Assembly: GCA_003500135.1 (NCBI GenBank)
Contig: DNTA01000045.1
Location: 1 to 11,234 of the forward strand
Length of the DNA stretch: 11,234 nt
Direction of reading: 5' to 3'
Source of the DNA: Cytophagales bacterium
Lineage (GTDB): Bacteria > Bacteroidota > Bacteroidia > Cytophagales > Cyclobacteriaceae
This document shows positions 9,301-11,234 of this stretch, piece by piece. The notes under the pieces are model-generated. The model ran no database searches and was not told the DNA's origin. It was given only the letters and a program-made list of their open reading frames with translations. The translations under genes were made by a program, and so were the position numbers. Within the stretch, counting starts at the first letter, position 1. Each line of letters starts with the position of its first letter.

Positions 9301-9902
9301 GGCATAATATTTTGCAATCCGTCTAGGATGATTATAGATTGTTTATCATTACTTAGGTTTTCAAGGCTACATTTTCTCACAAAACCGTAGCTATTGCTTG
9401 AATTCCACTGATATCTAAATGATAATTTAAGGTCATGATTGATTTCTTCAAACAAAATTTTGTTGCCATATCTGTTTTTATAAAGATTTCTGCTGAATTT
9501 AAATTGTCCTGAGTTTCTTATTGAAAATGGCTCCCATGCATATTTTTTTGACCCTTTTTGAACCAAAAATATCGACTTGCTACCGGTATTTTCTACGGAC
9601 TCTGTGATTTTATCATCTGTGTAATAAGGAAATAAAGAAAGTTCTGTATTTTTTCTTCCCGCGCTCAATCCTCCATTGCTACTTATAAACATCCAGTGGT
9701 TAGAGTCACTGACTATACTCATAAAAAATGGAGGCATTTTATTTACGTCTGATAATTGGAAATAGAGCTCATTATCAATTCGAACCGTGCTTAAGTGCGC
9801 ACTATTATCTGAAGAAGTAAGCATATTAAGTTCTGTTAAATGTAGCTCACAACGAAAGATATTCCATTCAAAGGAATATCCCCGTTGTGCATATGATGTC
9901 AT
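6384..9902 (-). CDS. Large GH94/GH149/GH161-like (clan GH-Q) phosphorylase, putative cytosolic beta-1,3-glucan phosphorylase
   Basis: 1172 residues, no signal peptide or membrane segment, so probably cytosolic. Apparent layout: an N-terminal beta-rich part (1-300), a helical linker (about 315-375), a long helical barrel (about 375-1075) and a short beta-rich C-terminus. Several features resemble inverting disaccharide phosphorylases. WND at 668-670 (RPEWNDANN) matches the GH94 motif that carries the catalytic Asp, here D670. H975 (IYWHMV) and T1047-G1048 (PGMTGL) match GH94 phosphate-binding positions. R524 (NPYRIT) lies upstream at a GH94-like distance. KLGFDPCM (1069-1076) resembles the end of the GH94 barrel. 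The length is nearer the roughly 1100 residues of the beta-1,3-glucan phosphorylase families GH149 and GH161. Expected reaction: phosphorolysis of beta-1,3-gluco-oligosaccharides to glucose 1-phosphate, suiting a locus with sugar importers. The family assignment is my motif reading from memory; it could be a separate clan GH-Q family or non-phosphorolytic. The ATG is 36 bases after the GH16 stop. Confidence 0.6.
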   Translation of the reverse strand: MTSYAQRGYSFEWNIFRCELHLTELNMLTSSDNSAHLSTVRIDNELYFQLSDVNKMPPFFMSIVSDSNHWMFISSNGGLSAGRKNTELSLFPYYTDDKITESVENTGSKSIFLVQKGSKKYAWEPFSIRNSGQFKFSRNLYKNRYGNKILFEEINHDLKLSFRYQWNSSNSYGFVRKCSLENLSNDKQSIIILDGLQNIMPSGVGSALQNQSSNLVDAYKRSELVKESGIGVFGLSAIIVDKAEPSEALKTNVVWSLGLDNPIHLLSSSQIDQFRMGLPIKQEEDIKGQRGAFLVSEKIDLSGNSSKKWLVIADVNKTVSSVIALSESIKNDKDLESQIEKDIELGTRKLVELNASSDAIQLSSDQLRDTRHFSNTLFNIMRGGIFDNNYQIEKNDLKEFLFHANREVYRTSEHILNDLPTEFSLTKLKEVTSNVDNMTFRRLCMEYLPLKFSRRHGDPSRPWNKFSINTHNEHDGSKILDYEGNWRDIFQNWEALVHSFPEFIDGMISRFLNASTFDGYNPYRITKNGIDWERIEPDDPWSYIGYWGDHQIIYLLKFLEFSESLYPGKLQKYFKEDLFVYANVPYRIKRYSELLQNPKDTIEFDHDLDVAITGKWSRLGADGALLCNQKGDFVQVNFVEKILATVLAKMSNFIPEGGIWMNTQRPEWNDANNALVGNGVSMVTLYYLYRFLNFMNKLLKEKGIKNVSISEELKVFLDDVTDVLDDNTDILTHSISNKARKQIMDGLGEAASKYRLKIYRDSFDGEKQDVEISEILRLVELCLKYTEQTIDANKREDNLYHAYNIMSVVNKDEVSISYLSEMLEGQVAVLSSGFLSSKETLEVLDALKRSKLYREDQSSYILYPNKELPGFMDKNNIPDHLVNDSELLKALLNDGNTSIIEQDIRGNYHFNGNFRNVNDLKSALDHLSETPYKDFLENGSGQVIQIFEKVFNHKAFTGRSGTFFGYEGLGSIYWHMVSKLALSVQECCLKAIHNQEEKDLINKLIAHYYEINEGLGIHKTPAHYGAFPTDPYSHTPFGKGAQQPGMTGLVKEDILCRFGELGIAVSEGKLGFDPCMLRKKEFVTSSEVFHYIDVNAKWKEIEIKPESLCFTYCQVPVIYQLDSQTHLQAVLKDGTKTTIESLELDHELSTEVFQRSSRIEMIIVNIDRNVLQ

Positions 9903-9938
9903 TAAAATTATGAGATACTGATATATCCCTGATGATAT

Positions 9939-10757
9939 TTATTCATATTCATAAATTCTTACATAATCGACTAACATGGTTTGAGGAAATATTGTATTAC
10001 CACCAGGCGGGCCTACGAATGAGCCGCCAACCGCTACATTTATAAGAATGTAAAATGGCTGATCAAATACCCACTCGCCGGTTACATCTTCCGTAGTAAT
10101 TTGATTGTAAAGTACATCATCTACATAAAAATTGATATAGTCCGGACCCCACTCAATTCCAAAAATGTGAAATCCGGTATCAAAGCGGTCATTTTCAAGT
10201 TCATAACTTTTTGTGATGGCCTGGCCCGCGGAGTAGCCAGGACCATGGACACTGCCGTGCATTTTAGTTGGTTCCTGCCCACGATATTCCATGATATCAA
10301 TTTCACCGCACTGAGGCCAGTTTACTTCGTCAATATTTTCTCCTAGAAGCCAAAATGCCGGCCAGAGGCCCTGCCCCCAGGGTAATTGGATACGAGCCTC
10401 GAAACGTCCGTATTTCTGTGCAAATAAATCTTTTGTTACAATCCTTGCGGATGTGTATGAAGAACCTTCGAATGCTTCATTTCTTACTATAATCTTCAGG
10501 ACGCCATCTTCTACTACCACATTTTCAGGTCTATCGGTGTAGTATTGTAATTCATTGTTTCCCCAACCGTTTTGACCTGTTCCGATATCAAAATCCCATA
10601 ATGACTCGTCAGGGGAGCCATCGACATTGAATTCATCAGCTTTTACCAGTTTATTGAAGTTCGTCACTTTCTGAACTTCATCCACTGAGCAACCCCACAT
10701 TAAAAATAGCAAGGTTAACAGTAACATATTGCTTTTAAAGTATATATACCTTTTCAT
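9939..10757 (-). CDS. GH16 laminarinase-type endo-beta-1,3-glucanase lipoprotein
   Basis: 272 residues, essentially one catalytic domain behind a lipoprotein signal. The hydrophobic segment (about 10-21) ends in WGC with C23 as the lipid-bearing cysteine. The following SVDE is acidic, as in surface-export signals of some Bacteroidota lipoproteins, so an outer-surface location is plausible. The beta-jelly-roll runs from about 38 to 272. The GH16 catalytic motif is GEIDIMEYRG: nucleophile E152, assisting D154, acid/base E157, with the M156 bulge typical of laminarinases. GQNGWGNNELQYYTDRPENV (61-80), ARIQLPWGQGLWPAFWLLG (121-139) and the C-terminal DYVRIYEYE are also standard for beta-1,3-glucanases. 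It should make internal cuts in laminarin, supplying GH17 and GH30 downstream. Its TAA is the only stop separating it from the same-frame phosphorylase-like gene 36 bases on. The ATG at 10757 is preceded by an A/T-rich leader (TTAAATTTAAATAA), as usual in this phylum. Confidence 0.96.
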   Translation of the reverse strand: MKRYIYFKSNMLLLTLLFLMWGCSVDEVQKVTNFNKLVKADEFNVDGSPDESLWDFDIGTGQNGWGNNELQYYTDRPENVVVEDGVLKIIVRNEAFEGSSYTSARIVTKDLFAQKYGRFEARIQLPWGQGLWPAFWLLGENIDEVNWPQCGEIDIMEYRGQEPTKMHGSVHGPGYSAGQAITKSYELENDRFDTGFHIFGIEWGPDYINFYVDDVLYNQITTEDVTGEWVFDQPFYILINVAVGGSFVGPPGGNTIFPQTMLVDYVRIYEYE

Positions 10758-10819
10758 TTATTTAAATTTAATCTTTTAAACACTGTTTTTTGAAAGTGGC
10801 CAGCGCTTCAGCTTTTATA

Positions 10820-10843
10820 ATAATAAAAACCGGAGCTCTGGTC
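10820..10843 (-). terminator. Weak terminator-like hairpin plus T-tract between the partial gene and GH16
   Basis: On the minus strand, about 11 bases after the TAA of the upstream gene, an imperfect inverted repeat (ACCAGAGCTCCGGT) is followed at once by TTTTATT. The stem has at most five or six positions with one A-C mismatch and a four-base loop, so it is weak. It could attenuate transcription between a highly expressed surface protein and the enzyme genes, or mean nothing. The rest of the 96-base spacer (10758-10853) is A/T-rich and I see no convincing Bacteroidota promoter pair (TTTG / TAnnTTTG) in it. Confidence 0.27.
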
Positions 10844-10853
10844 ACATTATATT

Positions 10854-11234
10854 TTATTTATAAAGATAAATATTGTCATACCATACATTGGTCAAATTGG
10901 CAGTGGTAATGCCAATTTGAGCAACATCACTTCTTGTAAGACTGCCAGTTACAACCCCTCCTAAGGCAGTAATATCAATATCAACAGAAACCCAAACACC
11001 GGCTTCAATTCCAGGCACTGTTCCTGTATTAATATTAACTTCCAATGCGGATACTTCGCTATTTCCACCTGCAAAATCAACGAGTTTTACATTAAACACA
11101 TCACCAGTCAGATCTGTATCATTGGTGTAAAAATCGAAATGGATATGTGTGAACGCTGATAGATCCTGTCTTCTTGAAGAAAAATCTATGCCGTGACAGA
11201 CTATTCCTGCATTCTTTTTCAATGTATTGTCCCC
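10854..11234 (-). CDS. C-terminal end of a beta-rich, probably surface glycan-binding protein (N-terminus beyond window)
   Basis: Only the last 126 residues are visible; the reading frame stays open to base 11234 (GDNT before LKKNAG), so this is the tail of a larger protein. A TTG at 11222 is internal and not a likely start. The visible part reads as one beta-sandwich module: LSAFTHIHFDFYTND, FNVKLVDFAGGN, GVWVSVDIDITALGG, VAQIGITT and the terminal WYDNIYLYK. Tails of this style are common in Bacteroidota extracellular carbohydrate-active or glycan-binding proteins of polysaccharide loci, where they are thought to bind sugar or act as spacers. Being the gene just upstream of the GH16 laminarinase, it is most likely a surface glycan-binding lipoprotein or a multidomain glucanase of the same locus. 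There is no catalytic motif in the visible part, so its enzyme status is unknown. Stop TAA is at 10854-10856. Confidence 0.8.
   Translation of the reverse strand, partial: GDNTLKKNAGIVCHGIDFSSRRQDLSAFTHIHFDFYTNDTDLTGDVFNVKLVDFAGGNSEVSALEVNINTGTVPGIEAGVWVSVDIDITALGGVVTGSLTRSDVAQIGITTANLTNVWYDNIYLYK

Noticed and set aside
9300..9902. Possible secretion signal at the start of the phosphorylase-like protein (MTSYAQRGYS...)
   Set aside because: No hydrophobic core follows the first residues, and a TAA 36 bases upstream leaves no room for an extended signal peptide.
10854..11222. Reading the right-edge frame as a complete 122-residue gene starting at TTG 11222
   Set aside because: The frame continues upstream to the window edge and the sequence resembles the tail module of a larger secreted protein, with no signal peptide at the TTG.

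Overview
The window looks like part of a polysaccharide utilisation locus (PUL) from a member of the Bacteroidota, possibly a marine Cytophagia- or Flavobacteriia-type organism. The grounds are an AT-rich sequence, mostly TAA stops, A/T-rich leaders without clear Shine-Dalgarno sites, several secreted enzymes with lipoprotein signals, and the enzyme combination. The target is most likely laminarin or a similar beta-1,3-glucan with beta-1,6 branches. Taxonomy and substrate are inferences from protein families; no rRNA or other marker gene is present.

All eight genes lie on the minus strand, so transcription runs from right to left. In that order they are: (1) the C-terminal end of a beta-rich, probably surface glycan-binding protein whose start lies beyond the right edge; (2) a GH16 laminarinase-type lipoprotein; (3) a 1172-residue protein without signal peptide that resembles clan GH-Q phosphorylases (GH94/GH149/GH161); (4) a GH17 beta-1,3-glucanase, probably a lipoprotein; (5) a GH30 beta-glucanase lipoprotein; (6) a GPH-type MFS sugar symporter; (7) a 220-residue protein with two membrane segments and an uncharacterised soluble domain; (8) a second GPH-type symporter, paralogous to the first, cut by the left edge. 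Gaps are 2 to 96 bases, which fits one operon. A weak terminator-like hairpin lies between genes 1 and 2.

The proposed pathway has three steps. GH16 cuts the beta-1,3 backbone, GH30 removes beta-1,6-linked glucose branches, and GH17 attacks the debranched chain, all outside the inner membrane. One or both MFS symporters then import the glucose or short oligosaccharides. The large cytosolic protein would split imported oligosaccharides with phosphate to give glucose 1-phosphate, saving ATP. No SusC/SusD pair or regulator is in view; they may lie upstream, beyond the right edge.

The two least understood parts are the large phosphorylase-like protein, whose exact family and reaction are unproven, and the two-membrane-segment protein that follows one sugar transporter by 2 bases and precedes another. 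No RNA genes, mobile elements, CRISPR arrays or long repeats were seen, and no stretch over 100 bases lacks a gene.
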